This document shows positions 48,578-58,455 of a stretch of 64,000 nucleotides of DNA, one piece after another. Location of the stretch: assembly GCA_034440455.1 (NCBI GenBank), contig JAWXCB010000066.1:1-64000 (forward strand), written 5' to 3'. This stretch comes from JAWXCB01 sp034440455 (GTDB lineage Bacteria; Bacteroidota; Bacteroidia; Chitinophagales; CAIOSU01). A model generated the notes under the pieces. That model worked only from the letters and a program-made list of their open reading frames with translations. It was not told where the DNA came from and made no database searches. The stretch's first letter is position 1, and each line of letters begins with the position of its first letter. Both the position numbers and the translations under genes were made by a program.

Positions 48578-50839
48578 ATGAGCAACCCCAAAAAGAAATC
48601 CTCTAAAGGCAGTTCAAATGACTTGTGGAAATATAACGCGTATTTCTGGCTTTTCTTTCTCGCGTGTGTCGGCTCGGTAGGTTTGTTTTTCTATTTGATT
48701 TCGATTGATGTGTTTGGCAAGCTGCCTACGTTTGAATCGCTTGAAAACCCCAAGAGCGAGCTTGCTTCTGAAATCATCTCCAGCGATGGCGAGGTGCTGG
48801 GGAAATATTTCAGCCAAAACAGAACCAACGCAAAATACAGCGAGTTGCCGCCCAATTTGGTAAACGCGCTGATTGCGACCGAAGATATCAGGTTTTATAA
48901 TCACAGCGGAGTAGATGTGCGGGCTATTGCCAGAGCTGTCAGCGGGTTAGGCAGTAAGGGTGGCGGCAGCACGTTATCGCAACAGTTGGCAAAAAATCTT
49001 TTCCCCCGTGAGAACCTCAACAAGATAAAATTGATCATTCGGAAGTTAAAGGAATGGATTATCGCGGTGCGACTGGAGAAGTGCTACACGAAAGATGAAA
49101 TCCTCACGATGTATCTCAACACGGTGGAGTTCAGCAGCAATTCTTACGGTATCAAATCAGCGGCAAAAACCTATTTCAATAAGCAGGTGGATTCATTGAA
49201 TGTAGAAGAAGGAGCAATATTAGTAGGGATGCTGCAGGCTCCATCTAAATATAACCCCAAACGAAATCCCGAACGCGCATTCAATCGCAGGAATACCGTG
49301 CTCGCGCAAATGAAGAAATATGAATACCTCAAGCCCGAAGAATTCGACAGCCTCAAATCGCTTCCCATCACGCTCAATTATCAAGCGCCTTCACACACCG
49401 AAGGGCTTGCGCCTTACTTCCGCGAGCGCCTGCGCCTTGAAGTGCAGCAGTGGCTCAATGAGTATGGAAAGCTGGATACTTCCCGTAAGTATAATCTCTA
49501 CACCGATGGATTAAAAATTTACACCACCATTGATTCACGCCTGCAGAGCCTTGCGGAGAAAGCAGTGACGCAGCACATGAAAATGCTGCAAACAGAATTC
49601 GCCAAGCAATGGGAAAAAGATGACCCGTGGAAAGACCAGAAAGAAGAATTTCAAAAAGCCATTAAAAACTCAGAGCGCTATCGCGCCATGAAAGAGCAGG
49701 GCGCATCGCATGATTCCATCATGGCGAGTTTCAAAACAAAAATTCCCATGAGCATCTTCACATGGGAAGGCGAGCGCGACACCGTTATCACCCCGCTTGA
49801 TTCGCTGCGCCATCACCGCATGTTTTTGCAGGCAGGCTTCCTTGCTGTTGACCCGCTCAACGGGCAGGTGCGCGCATGGGTGGGCGGCATCAACTATAAA
49901 TATTTTCAGTATGACCACGTCACCACGCATCGCCAAATCGGCTCCACGTTCAAGCCTTTCATTTATACCGCAGCGATTGATAACGGCTGGTCGCCCTGTT
50001 TCAAGATTCTTGATGTAGCCTACACGTTTGAAGATTTTAATAACTGGACTCCGCAAAATGCCGAGCGCGAAGGATTTACCAACGAGCGCTACACGCTCAT
50101 GGATTGCCTTGCCGATTCGCGCAACTCCTGCTCAGCCTACCTGATGAAGCAAATCGGTCCGCAGCCTATTATTGACCTTGTGCGTAAGCTCGGCATCGAA
50201 AGCCACATTGATCCTTATCCTTCTATTTGCCTCGGCACGCCCGACCTCACGCTGCAAGAGATGGTGGGCGCATACACCGCATTTGCAAACAAGGGCGTTT
50301 TCTCAAAGCCCACTTACATCACGCGCATTGAAGATAAAAACGGCAACGTCATCCAGGAGTTTCCCACCGAATCCATCGAGGCGATGAGCGAGCAAACCGC
50401 CTTCATCATGGTGGAGATGTTGCGCTATGTGGTGAGGCACGGCACGGGCGTGCGCCTGTGGATTCCCAAATATGAATATCAACTGCAAGCCGACATGGGC
50501 GGCAAAACCGGCACCACGCAAAACCATAGCGATGGCTGGTTTATGGGCATCACCCCGCAGCTTATCGCTGGCGTGTGGGTGGGAGGTGAAGACCGCTTCA
50601 TGCGCTTCGAGAGCATGAAATACGGGCAGGGCGCAAGTTCTGCGCTGCCCATCTGGGCGCTGTTTTTCAAGAGCCTCTATGCAGATTCTACATTAGGATA
50701 CAGTCAGGAGGTGTTATTTGAACGCCCGCAGGAACGCCTCACCATCGAGCTTGACTGCTCCAAGTATGGCAAGTTCGGCACCAAAGAAGACCCCTTCAAA
50801 TCCCCGAAGGGTTATGGGGAAGCTGAGTTTGAGAAATAG
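48578..50839 (+). CDS. mrcA: Class A penicillin-binding protein (PBP1a type)
   Basis: The 753-residue bifunctional peptidoglycan synthase has one N-terminal membrane helix (about 20-43). The family 51 transglycosylase domain has ATEDIRFYNHSGVD, GGSTLSQQLAKNLF and LNTVEFSSNSYGI. The transpeptidase domain has the catalytic serine motif GSTFKPF (SxxK), SRN (SxN) and GGKTGTTQNHSDGW (KTG). It lies 114 bp after porW on the same strand, with a short repeat between them. The mrcA symbol follows the family; ponA is an equivalent name. Confidence 0.96.
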   Translation: MSNPKKKSSKGSSNDLWKYNAYFWLFFLACVGSVGLFFYLISIDVFGKLPTFESLENPKSELASEIISSDGEVLGKYFSQNRTNAKYSELPPNLVNALIATEDIRFYNHSGVDVRAIARAVSGLGSKGGGSTLSQQLAKNLFPRENLNKIKLIIRKLKEWIIAVRLEKCYTKDEILTMYLNTVEFSSNSYGIKSAAKTYFNKQVDSLNVEEGAILVGMLQAPSKYNPKRNPERAFNRRNTVLAQMKKYEYLKPEEFDSLKSLPITLNYQAPSHTEGLAPYFRERLRLEVQQWLNEYGKLDTSRKYNLYTDGLKIYTTIDSRLQSLAEKAVTQHMKMLQTEFAKQWEKDDPWKDQKEEFQKAIKNSERYRAMKEQGASHDSIMASFKTKIPMSIFTWEGERDTVITPLDSLRHHRMFLQAGFLAVDPLNGQVRAWVGGINYKYFQYDHVTTHRQIGSTFKPFIYTAAIDNGWSPCFKILDVAYTFEDFNNWTPQNAEREGFTNERYTLMDCLADSRNSCSAYLMKQIGPQPIIDLVRKLGIESHIDPYPSICLGTPDLTLQEMVGAYTAFANKGVFSKPTYITRIEDKNGNVIQEFPTESIEAMSEQTAFIMVEMLRYVVRHGTGVRLWIPKYEYQLQADMGGKTGTTQNHSDGWFMGITPQLIAGVWVGGEDRFMRFESMKYGQGASSALPIWALFFKSLYADSTLGYSQEVLFERPQERLTIELDCSKYGKFGTKEDPFKSPKGYGEAEFEK

Positions 50840-51250
50840 ATGATTTAGAGAATTAGGAATTACGAATTATTTTTCATTCGCCTCCCTCCACACATATTTG
50901 GCGCGTACTTATCTTCTTTCATTTGTGGCTCTGTTTGGCAGCGCTGACAGCGGAAAATCAACACTTTTTTTTTGCGAAAACAAAAAGCGCCTTCCGGTTT
51001 TAGCGGTGAGCGCTTTTGAAATTTGTGAGCGCATTACGCGCGAAGTTGAAAGACTTCTCACCATCCTTCGCGCCAAGTCTCCCTGCGGAAGAATTGATAC
51101 AACCGAGGTGTTTAGATGTCTGTATCAGTAGTGCAACTATGATAGCGCAATTCAGGCTGCACTCACTGCCTGCGGGGAATCCTGCGCTAAAATGACGAGC
51201 GCTTCTTTCCCAAATCTTTCTACTTTTGTCAGAACCTCCTTCTTACCTGA
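50840..51250. other. 411 bp region without a supported gene
   Basis: A word-like repeat (GAGAATTAGGAATTACGAATTA, about 50849-50870) follows the PBP stop codon. One open frame (50898-51131, 77 residues) has no recognisable motif and lacks signs of coding. Two short GAGCGC-rich palindromes (near 50990-51035) are visible but not convincing as terminators. Confidence 0.5.
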
Positions 51251-51565
51251 ATGCGCCCGACAAGAATCAACATCTTTCTTGCACTATTTTTTTCAGCGTC
51301 AGCGTTTGCGACAACGATCCCAACCGACTCAACAAACAATGGCAATGATTCCATTCAACATTCTATTTCCGGATTTGAATCTTATTTTGAAAAGGATGTA
51401 ATCCAACAATCTCTGCTTGAACGGCTTTCGTTCAGAAGTATTAACCGGCTTGTGTTGTTACAGCCGGGTTCATTTTATGTCGGCAATGACACCTATTCTT
51501 CCTTCGGGTTGCTGTATGGAGAAAATGCAAATGAAAGCAAGATGATGGCGTGTTCGATGTTATGA
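51251..51565 (+). CDS. Truncated exported protein, possible TonB-receptor N terminus
   Basis: This 104-residue frame has a signal peptide (RINIFLALFFSASAFA) and then a short mature part with LLERLSFRSINRLVLLQPGSFYVGND and a SSFGLLYGENANESK stretch. The FRSI...LLQPG pattern resembles the plug entry of some TonB-dependent receptors, which are usually above 700 residues, so this looks like a 5' fragment. The downstream neighbour is the convergent restriction enzyme gene, suggesting that an insertion or deletion removed the rest. The family call is tentative. Confidence 0.4.
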   Translation: MRPTRINIFLALFFSASAFATTIPTDSTNNGNDSIQHSISGFESYFEKDVIQQSLLERLSFRSINRLVLLQPGSFYVGNDTYSSFGLLYGENANESKMMACSML

Positions 51566-51650
51566 GGAGTACTTGGATGCTAATAACTTCTATGTATGGA
51601 GAAGCCGACTGTGAAGTAGCGCAGCTTTCTTATTTCGTATAGTATCACTG

Positions 51651-54600
51651 CTAAAAAAGTTTCTGTTGAGAGTTATCAGCAATCTCTTTTTCATTGAATT
51701 GCTTTCCGAATTTCATTTTCCAGTAGGTATCGAGAATTTTCTTTTGAAGTTTTGATTCACTGGAAATTTCACGCGCAAGTTTTTCAAGTTGCTTGGCAAA
51801 TTTCAAAGTGTCTTTTGCTTCATAATTCCCTTCGATAAGCAGTTGTTTAAGTTGCTCAACATATACGCTGAACTCAACTTTATTTCGTTGAGCTTTTACT
51901 CCTTTCATGCTTTGCGCTTTGAGCAGTCGCGCGTCAATGAGTTTATAGGTAGCGCGATAAAGCTCAAGTAAAGTTTCATCGCGTTCTTTTTTGTTTTTAT
52001 ATCCAAGAGCTTCAAGTATAACGCTGTCTAATTTTATCCTTTGGGGATTTACTGTTTTCAGCGAATCAAGCGCGCCCAGTTCTTCTTTGTAGTTTTTTGT
52101 TTCTCCAAGTTCAACTTCTAAATGGTCAATGTTAATGTCAGGAACAAGAAAAGCAGCTAACTCATAAGTTTCAATTTTTCCTGCGCCATCTCCTAAGTTG
52201 CTGCGCATAATCAGTTGTTGGATGAGCCAACTGATCGTTGAGTTCATGTAAAGCCAAATTGAATTTGTGTGTTTACGGGGATAGATGTTGTGAAAATTGT
52301 TGTTGGTGAAAACTTTGCCCTTGAATGTTCTGCCAAAATCGTTAATCATGTAATTGAAGGACATTGCAGGCAAGTCATGTTCGCCTAAATCATACCATAG
52401 TTTTCTTGAACTGCAAGTTGGACGGTGATGAATGTTTTGGCGTTCCCCATGCTTTATGTATTTGAATAAAAGCGGAAAGTCATTACGTAATGATTTTTTT
52501 GCTTCATGCGTCAGCACGAATTTATTTTGAACCGCCTTTTGGCTTATCAGGTAAGCGCTAACGTCTTTCGGGCTGGTAAGAATTGGTTGCAAGCATTCTT
52601 CTTCAATCAGCCACAACTCGCTGTAGCCGTTAAGCATCAACTTCAGTTTTGCATCCTTCAACTGTTTTGTAGAAGTGAACGCGTCCGTATTATTCATTGC
52701 TGCTTGTAGCAGAGCGCTGTTAGCAGTAGCTGTTTTGTCTTCTAAAATAAAAAACTCATTGCATCCGGTCTTTATCCCAAATTTTACATCAGCTAATTGT
52801 TTGAGTGGAACAAATTTGTTCGCGCCTTTTTCAATGATGTCGAAATAAACTTTTGGAGCTTTCAGAAATTGCCCCCACTTGGTAAAATTGGAGAGCGTTT
52901 CTTGTTTAACGCAATTGATGCGAAAAAAATCATTAGTCGTGTTTTCAGTTACATTCTCTAAAAATTCCTGCAACTGCGTTACTCCTTTATGGTTTTTAAT
53001 TGCGTTGGCAACGGGCGCTGTGAACCAAATAAACTTTACGGTGCTGTTGTTTCTAACTTCTTCAATTCGCTGCTTCCGCAAAATAACAATCGTAGTGTTG
53101 ACGGAAGCGGAAGGGAAAAAGCGTTCTACTTCACTATCCATAATGGCTACAATTTCAAAATTGCGCATCAGGTAGCGTTGCATATCAATTCCGTAATCTG
53201 TATCCAGCCAAGAGTTTTGACAGATGTAAGCAAGATAGCCGCCATCTTTTAAGAATGCGCTTGCATGGTAAAAGAAGTAAGCAAAGATGGATGTGCGCTG
53301 CGATGGTTCAAAACCACACTCAGATTTAATCAGTGCTTGAATTTTTGTTTTGCCAACTGTGCCGTGCATTGTCCCGATGTCCTCTTGTCGGGTATAGGGC
53401 GGGTTCCCTATCACTGCATCGAACTTTGGCAATGTTTTATTTTCCTTTTCACCTTGTTGATTGTGCAGTTCAATTTTTGTGTGCTCAGAAATCGCAAAAA
53501 AATCTTTGTTTGAAATGCGTGGGTAACTTGGCTTGCGCGTGTTGCGTATTGCGAGGTTAAGCATACTGAGGTATGCCGGGTAATTTGAAAGGTCGTTGCC
53601 GTAAATCTCATTTAGCAAAATATCGTGCTTTGCTCCTTTCTCCTCTTTTGCGCACAACATTTTTTTGCGCTCGTAGGCGCGAACTAAAAAAGTGCCTGAG
53701 CCGCAAGATGGGTCGAAAACTTTATCGTTGCTTTTGCGAATAGCAAAGGCATTGATTAAGTCAATTACGTGTGGCGGTGTAAAGTATTGTCCGAGTTTGT
53801 GCCGCTCATCTTCACGGATGAGTTCTTCAAAAATTCGTCCGATGATGTCAAAGGGAATGTTGCTGAAATTGTAATGACCGCCTGTGTCAAGAATTTCTTT
53901 AACTAAATCAAGAACAGCATCGCTGACAAAAGGGATTTTGAAAATAATATCGGAGCGTTCACCGATTAGGAGCTCAAAGTTTCCCGTTACCTCTTTAAAC
54001 TCGTCAAAGTATTTCCAAATGAGTTCTTCCAAGCTGTCGGGGGTATTGACAGATTCGGGAACTTGCATAGGATGAAGCGCGTGCCATGTCTGATTGTCAA
54101 CATACGTTTTATAAAAAATGAGTTTTGAAATCAGCATCAGCACACCAATGTGCGTGAGGTTTTCTATTTCCTCAAAGGTGGTGGGCTTATTCCATAACTG
54201 ACTTTGCGCGTATCTCGTAATATCTTTTTCAAACGATTTGTTATGCTTGTATTTGTCCCAAACCTTGTTGCTGATTGGATGCGAATAAACTTCAATCAGC
54301 TTTCGAGTCTTGAAAATGAAAAGTTCATCAAGGTTGCTGAACTTAATCGGCTTACGCTCTAAAATTTCAATAGCGCGGTCAAGATAAAATTCCGCAATGC
54401 TGTGGAGTTTTGCGAGAACTTCTTTATTTGGCGCGTAGCTCTGGCTTAGTCGCGCAATGTCAGTAAGGGTAAAAAAACCTTCATTGACGCTCACTTTTTC
54501 ATAGAGCTTGTCTTTGTCGAAAAATGCGCAAGCAAGAAAATTGCAGTTGCCAAAATATTTTATGTCAATGCGCTGCGCTCTTTCTACTTCCCGCATTAGA

Positions 54601-54815
54601 ACGCTGCTGTCAAAAACACTTTTGCCGTCTTTTGCTGTCGGGTCTTTCAACTCGATAAAGAAAAGCGGAGTGCCGTTTTTATTTTTGAGCGTGATATCTG
54701 CGCGATTCTCTTCTAAAGCAGGGTAAGGCAAAATCCGACCTTCCAATCCTCTTGCCTTAATGAGTTCTGTGAAGATTGTATTGAGCGTTCCCTGTAATTG
54801 GCGTTCTATCTGCAT
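51651..54815 (-). CDS. Probable single-chain type IIG restriction-modification enzyme
   Basis: The 1054-residue protein combines an N-terminal PD-(D/E)xK-like nuclease (Asp40 in NRADITL, Glu55-x-Lys57 in FFIELKDP) with a central N6-adenine methyltransferase. It carries GQYFTPPHVIDLINAF, motif I FDPSCGSGTFLVRAYE and motif IV AVIGNPPYTRQED. A C-terminal target-recognition region (GIKTGCNEFF, the LPAMSFNYMINDFGRTFKGK region) is followed by helices. One chain would cut and modify. No separate S or R gene is adjacent. A truncated exported gene lies at its 3' side and priA at its 5' side, which suggests insertion as an island. The recognition sequence is unknown. Confidence 0.88.
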   Translation of the reverse strand: MQIERQLQGTLNTIFTELIKARGLEGRILPYPALEENRADITLKNKNGTPLFFIELKDPTAKDGKSVFDSSVLMREVERAQRIDIKYFGNCNFLACAFFDKDKLYEKVSVNEGFFTLTDIARLSQSYAPNKEVLAKLHSIAEFYLDRAIEILERKPIKFSNLDELFIFKTRKLIEVYSHPISNKVWDKYKHNKSFEKDITRYAQSQLWNKPTTFEEIENLTHIGVLMLISKLIFYKTYVDNQTWHALHPMQVPESVNTPDSLEELIWKYFDEFKEVTGNFELLIGERSDIIFKIPFVSDAVLDLVKEILDTGGHYNFSNIPFDIIGRIFEELIREDERHKLGQYFTPPHVIDLINAFAIRKSNDKVFDPSCGSGTFLVRAYERKKMLCAKEEKGAKHDILLNEIYGNDLSNYPAYLSMLNLAIRNTRKPSYPRISNKDFFAISEHTKIELHNQQGEKENKTLPKFDAVIGNPPYTRQEDIGTMHGTVGKTKIQALIKSECGFEPSQRTSIFAYFFYHASAFLKDGGYLAYICQNSWLDTDYGIDMQRYLMRNFEIVAIMDSEVERFFPSASVNTTIVILRKQRIEEVRNNSTVKFIWFTAPVANAIKNHKGVTQLQEFLENVTENTTNDFFRINCVKQETLSNFTKWGQFLKAPKVYFDIIEKGANKFVPLKQLADVKFGIKTGCNEFFILEDKTATANSALLQAAMNNTDAFTSTKQLKDAKLKLMLNGYSELWLIEEECLQPILTSPKDVSAYLISQKAVQNKFVLTHEAKKSLRNDFPLLFKYIKHGERQNIHHRPTCSSRKLWYDLGEHDLPAMSFNYMINDFGRTFKGKVFTNNNFHNIYPRKHTNSIWLYMNSTISWLIQQLIMRSNLGDGAGKIETYELAAFLVPDINIDHLEVELGETKNYKEELGALDSLKTVNPQRIKLDSVILEALGYKNKKERDETLLELYRATYKLIDARLLKAQSMKGVKAQRNKVEFSVYVEQLKQLLIEGNYEAKDTLKFAKQLEKLAREISSESKLQKKILDTYWKMKFGKQFNEKEIADNSQQKLF

Positions 54816-54932
54816 GTGAAATCTTCAACTCAAAAGTAGGTTTTTATACCATCCTGAATAGCTTCAGTTATCCTTTCTATGAAACAGTAGCAGGTTGCCT
54901 AACATACAAAATGCGTATTCGTAATTTTCACA

Positions 54933-57368
54933 TCACGGGTCAACATCCACGTCCACTCGCACTGATTTGTATTCTACTTTCAACTTCAGCTTTTCAATGC
55001 TTTGCACGAGTGCATGTTTATTCGCATTGAGTGCTGCCGTCTTTGGAATTTTCAAAAGGATGTCCTGTAAGTAAAGATTCTTCATCATACTGATGGGCGG
55101 AGTAACCGGTCCAAGAATTGTTCCCTGAAAATTTTCAGCGAGCAGCCGCGCGAAATCCCGTGCGGCATTCTGCACAGTTTTCCGCTCTTTGTGTTTCAGC
55201 ACAAGATGAATCAGCCGCGTGTAAGGCGGATAGTCAAACTCTTTCCTGAAATTCATTTCGCGGTAAAAGAAATTCTCAAAATCATTTTTCAGGATAAAAT
55301 CCAACACAGGATGTTCGGCATCAAAGGTCTGAATAAGCACTTTGCTCGCATGTCCCTTTCTGCCTGCGCGTCCGCTCACCTGTTGTATCAATTGAAAGCC
55401 GCGCTCATTCGCTCGAAAGTCGGGGAAGCCAAGCAGTTGGTCAGCGCTCAGGATGCCGACTAAACTTACCGTGTCGAAATCCAATCCCTTTGTCACCATC
55501 TGTGTGCCCACGAGAATATCAAACTTCCTGTTTTCAAAATCAGCGATGATTTGCTCGTAAGCCTCGCGTGAACGCGCAGCATCCAAATCGAGGCGCATCA
55601 CGCCCGCATCCGGAAAAAAGATTTTGATTTCTTCTTCAATCTTTTCCGTGCCGAAGCCGCGAATGCGAATGTCGGTTGATTCGCACTCCACGCATTTATT
55701 CACTACTTCCGTTGCGTAACCGCAATAGTGGCAGCGCAATGTGTTGAGATGTTTGTGATAAGAAAGGCTCACATCACAGTTCACGCATTTCGGAATCCAG
55801 CCGCAATGATAACAACTCAGGTATGGGGCAAACCCGCGCCTGTTTTGAAACAGAATCACCTGCTCTTTTTTTACAAGCGTTGCTTTGATTTCTTCGAGCA
55901 GCACAGAAGAAAAGTCAGATTGCATTTTATGCTTCTTCGTTTCCTCGCGCAGGTTCACGATTTCCATGCGCGGCAGTTGCACACCTCCAAAGCGCTCGGT
56001 GAGTTTCACGAAACCATACTTGCCATGCCGCGCATTTTCATAACTCTCCAACGAAGGAGTTCCTGTGCCGAGCAAAACTTTCGCGCCTGTATCATGCGCG
56101 AGATAAATCGCAGCATCACGCGCCTGGTAGCGTGGCGCAGGGTCGAATTGCTTGTAAGAGGGATCATGCTCTTCATCAACGATTACCAAACCAAGCTCGG
56201 AGAAAGGCAGGAACAACGCGGAGCGCGCGCCAATCACGGCTTTATATTCTTTGCGCAACAGTTTATTCCAAATTTCCACGCGCTCGTTTGCCGTGAACTT
56301 AGAGTGATAAATGCCAATCGTTTCTCCAAACACTTCGCGCAGCCGCCTGACAAGTTGCGTGGTCAGCGCAATTTCAGGAAGCAGGTAGAGCGCTTGTTTC
56401 CCATTGGCGAGCGCCTCTTTTATCAACTCCATGTAGAGTTGCGTTTTCCCCGATGATGTCACGCCATGCAGGAGAACAACATCCTTTTTCTCAAACCATG
56501 TTTTTATTTCGTGTAAAGATTTCTGCTGCACTTCGCTTAAAATGTATTCCTTCTTTTCAGAAACCACAACATCCCACGTAAGCCTGTCTACTTCTTTTTT
56601 CTGCTCATGCAGAATACCTTTTTGTATCAACTGTTTAAGAGCGGCAGATGAAATACCTGATGTTTCAATGAGTTTCGACTTTTTGATTTCTGCTGCGCCC
56701 GCCTGGAGAAAAGCCATCAACGCTTCTTGCTGCCGTTTGGCTTTGTTTAATTCATCTAATGTTTTATTCAGTAGTTCTTCATCGCTGTATTCTGCGGCAA
56801 GCTCGATATAGTTCTCTGTTTTCGGCTTGTATTTCTCCACGAGTTTTTCAAACGCATACACCGCATTTTTTTCAATCAGTGATTTAATCAGCGCGTGAAC
56901 TGTTTTCCTCCGCGTCAGTTTTTCAAGCTGTTGAACGCTCAGCGACTTTTTAATGCGCAATGCTTCCATCACTAAAAACTGCGCATTGTCCAGCTTCGAT
57001 TCGTCTTCATCCCATTCGGGATGCAGCGCGATATTGGTTTCGCTGTCGAGCTTCAAGCCTTGCGGCATGGCGGCATTCATCACTTCGCCCAGCGTACACA
57101 GGTAGTAGGATGCAATCCATTTCCAGAACTCAATGTTATGCGGATGCACCACCGGCTCGTCATCAAGCACTTCAAGAATTGGTTTTGCTTTGTGCAGTTC
57201 CGGTTGGTTGTTGTGCAGCCTGCCGACCAACGCGGTATAAATCTTTCGTGCGCCAAACTGCACCACCACGCGCTTGCCGATAGCAATGTGTTCGCTGAAT
57301 TCCTGCGGAACCAAGTAAGTGAACATTCCCGGAACGGGAAGCGGAAGAATAACGTCAGCGAAGAGCAT
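54933..57368 (-). CDS. priA: Primosomal protein N' (PriA helicase)
   Basis: The 811-residue replication-restart helicase has an N-terminal DNA-binding domain (FADVILPLPVPGMFTYLVP opening) and superfamily 2 helicase motifs: Walker A GVTSSGKT, DEEHD with SYKQ, and the late QVSGRAGRKG (motif VI). Paired zinc-binding cysteines lie in CYHCGWIPKCVNC, RCHYCG and KCVECES. It is separated from the restriction enzyme by 117 bp on the same strand. The N-terminal quarter is slightly longer than in E. coli. Confidence 0.96.
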   Translation of the reverse strand: MLFADVILPLPVPGMFTYLVPQEFSEHIAIGKRVVVQFGARKIYTALVGRLHNNQPELHKAKPILEVLDDEPVVHPHNIEFWKWIASYYLCTLGEVMNAAMPQGLKLDSETNIALHPEWDEDESKLDNAQFLVMEALRIKKSLSVQQLEKLTRRKTVHALIKSLIEKNAVYAFEKLVEKYKPKTENYIELAAEYSDEELLNKTLDELNKAKRQQEALMAFLQAGAAEIKKSKLIETSGISSAALKQLIQKGILHEQKKEVDRLTWDVVVSEKKEYILSEVQQKSLHEIKTWFEKKDVVLLHGVTSSGKTQLYMELIKEALANGKQALYLLPEIALTTQLVRRLREVFGETIGIYHSKFTANERVEIWNKLLRKEYKAVIGARSALFLPFSELGLVIVDEEHDPSYKQFDPAPRYQARDAAIYLAHDTGAKVLLGTGTPSLESYENARHGKYGFVKLTERFGGVQLPRMEIVNLREETKKHKMQSDFSSVLLEEIKATLVKKEQVILFQNRRGFAPYLSCYHCGWIPKCVNCDVSLSYHKHLNTLRCHYCGYATEVVNKCVECESTDIRIRGFGTEKIEEEIKIFFPDAGVMRLDLDAARSREAYEQIIADFENRKFDILVGTQMVTKGLDFDTVSLVGILSADQLLGFPDFRANERGFQLIQQVSGRAGRKGHASKVLIQTFDAEHPVLDFILKNDFENFFYREMNFRKEFDYPPYTRLIHLVLKHKERKTVQNAARDFARLLAENFQGTILGPVTPPISMMKNLYLQDILLKIPKTAALNANKHALVQSIEKLKLKVEYKSVRVDVDVDP

Positions 57369-57412
57369 TGTTCAAATTTCACGTAAAGGAGCGAAGGCGC
57401 AAAGCGGAAGTG

Positions 57413-57483
57413 TCCTGCCGGACTTGTTCCGGCATCCGCAAATTATTCTGATGAGGGGATGGCGGAACGAGTCCGCCATGACA
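57413..57483. repeat. CGGACTTGTTCCG-family inverted repeat
   Basis: GTCCTGCCGGACTTGTTCCG on the left and GGCGGAACGAGTCCGCCATGAC on the right form a nested inverted repeat of the same family as 14132-14203 and 44017-44092. It separates priA from the M90 peptidase fragment. Confidence 0.88.
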
Positions 57484-57488
57484 ACGAA

Positions 57489-58404
57489 TCACTTAAACAA
57501 AAAATCAAGCGCGCCTTCGGGCTTGTAAATGCCACCCTCCGAATAGTTTCCCAACACGGGATTTTTCGGATAGAGCGGGTCTTGGTTCAGCAGCTTTTTC
57601 ATGGAGGCATACACTTCGGGAAGTTCAGTATTAAATTGTTGCGGCAGTTCAAAAAAACATTCCGCGCATACGGCAAGAAACTCATCGCGGTTTTGCACGA
57701 GTCGGTTTTTTAGAAATTCAATCTTTTTGCTTTTGAGTTTCAGCATCTCCACAGTAGCAAGTTTTTCGATGATTTCATTGTTGTCATAAAAAGTGAAATC
57801 AACATGGTGTTGCAGCGCATATACTTTCAGCGTGCATGAGTTCGTGCAAGCCGAGGTTCACGCCATCATCAGGAAAGAGATAACCCTTTTCAAAGTTGTT
57901 CCACGAAAGATGAATGCTGCCATATTCGGAAACATGCCCTCTGAATTTTACTTTGTAATGCTTGTAGAGATAGGATTCGGGATACACATAAATCTGATGA
58001 AATTCTTTCAGCCGGAAATAGCTCAACCCGAACGTGAGTTGAATTGCAGAGGCGCTGATGAGAATCTTCATGCGCTCCGTAAGAATTAACCCGTTTTTAG
58101 GAATAAATTTTTTGCTTTGCATGAACATTAGCAGGCGCAACTCAAACCTGCGCCTGTTCGCATTATCCAATTTGTTGTAATAAGGAAAATACTGCACCAG
58201 TGTGCGGATAATTTCAGGAGGATGGTGATAGGAGAAAAAATTATAGCGCCAGTAAACCAGTTTATCTCTCACCGGAGAGATGATGAAGTAAGCGATACCG
58301 ATGAAGGGAAGGGAAAGGAAAGTATTCCCATGAATATCAGCAGAAAGACAAACCCGAATAGGAGACCGAGGATTTCTTCCAAAGTAGTGCAGTGTTTTCC
58401 TCAA
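57489..58404 (-). pseudogene. M90 (MtfA-like) zinc peptidase with a frameshift after HExxH
   Basis: The upstream part (58404-57799) reads LVYWRYNFFSYHHPPEIIR, KILISASAIQLTFGLSYFRL and DDGVNLGLHELMHA (zinc site), then leaves frame and stops. The other frame resumes at once with LKVYALQHHVDFTFYDNNEI and continues to 57489 (AECFFELPQQF, the conserved late segment). A 2-nt loss (CTCT to CT) near 57833 restores the reading. MtfA peptidases process proteins such as Mlc in E. coli. The first residues may also be out of frame: another frame encodes a better membrane segment (EEILGLLFGFVFLLIFMG). It is a pseudogene or has assembly errors. Confidence 0.78.
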
Positions 58405-58455
58405 GATAAAAATATCTCAGGAAAAAATCAGCAAACTATTTTGTTGCAGTTAGAA

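Noticed and set aside
50898..51131. 77-residue open frame after the PBP gene
   Set aside because: It has no motif, signal peptide, neighbour link or start context; it could be real but is unsupported.
55728..56456. 242-residue open frame opposite priA
   Set aside because: It is antisense to conserved helicase and zinc motifs and has no recognisable domain.
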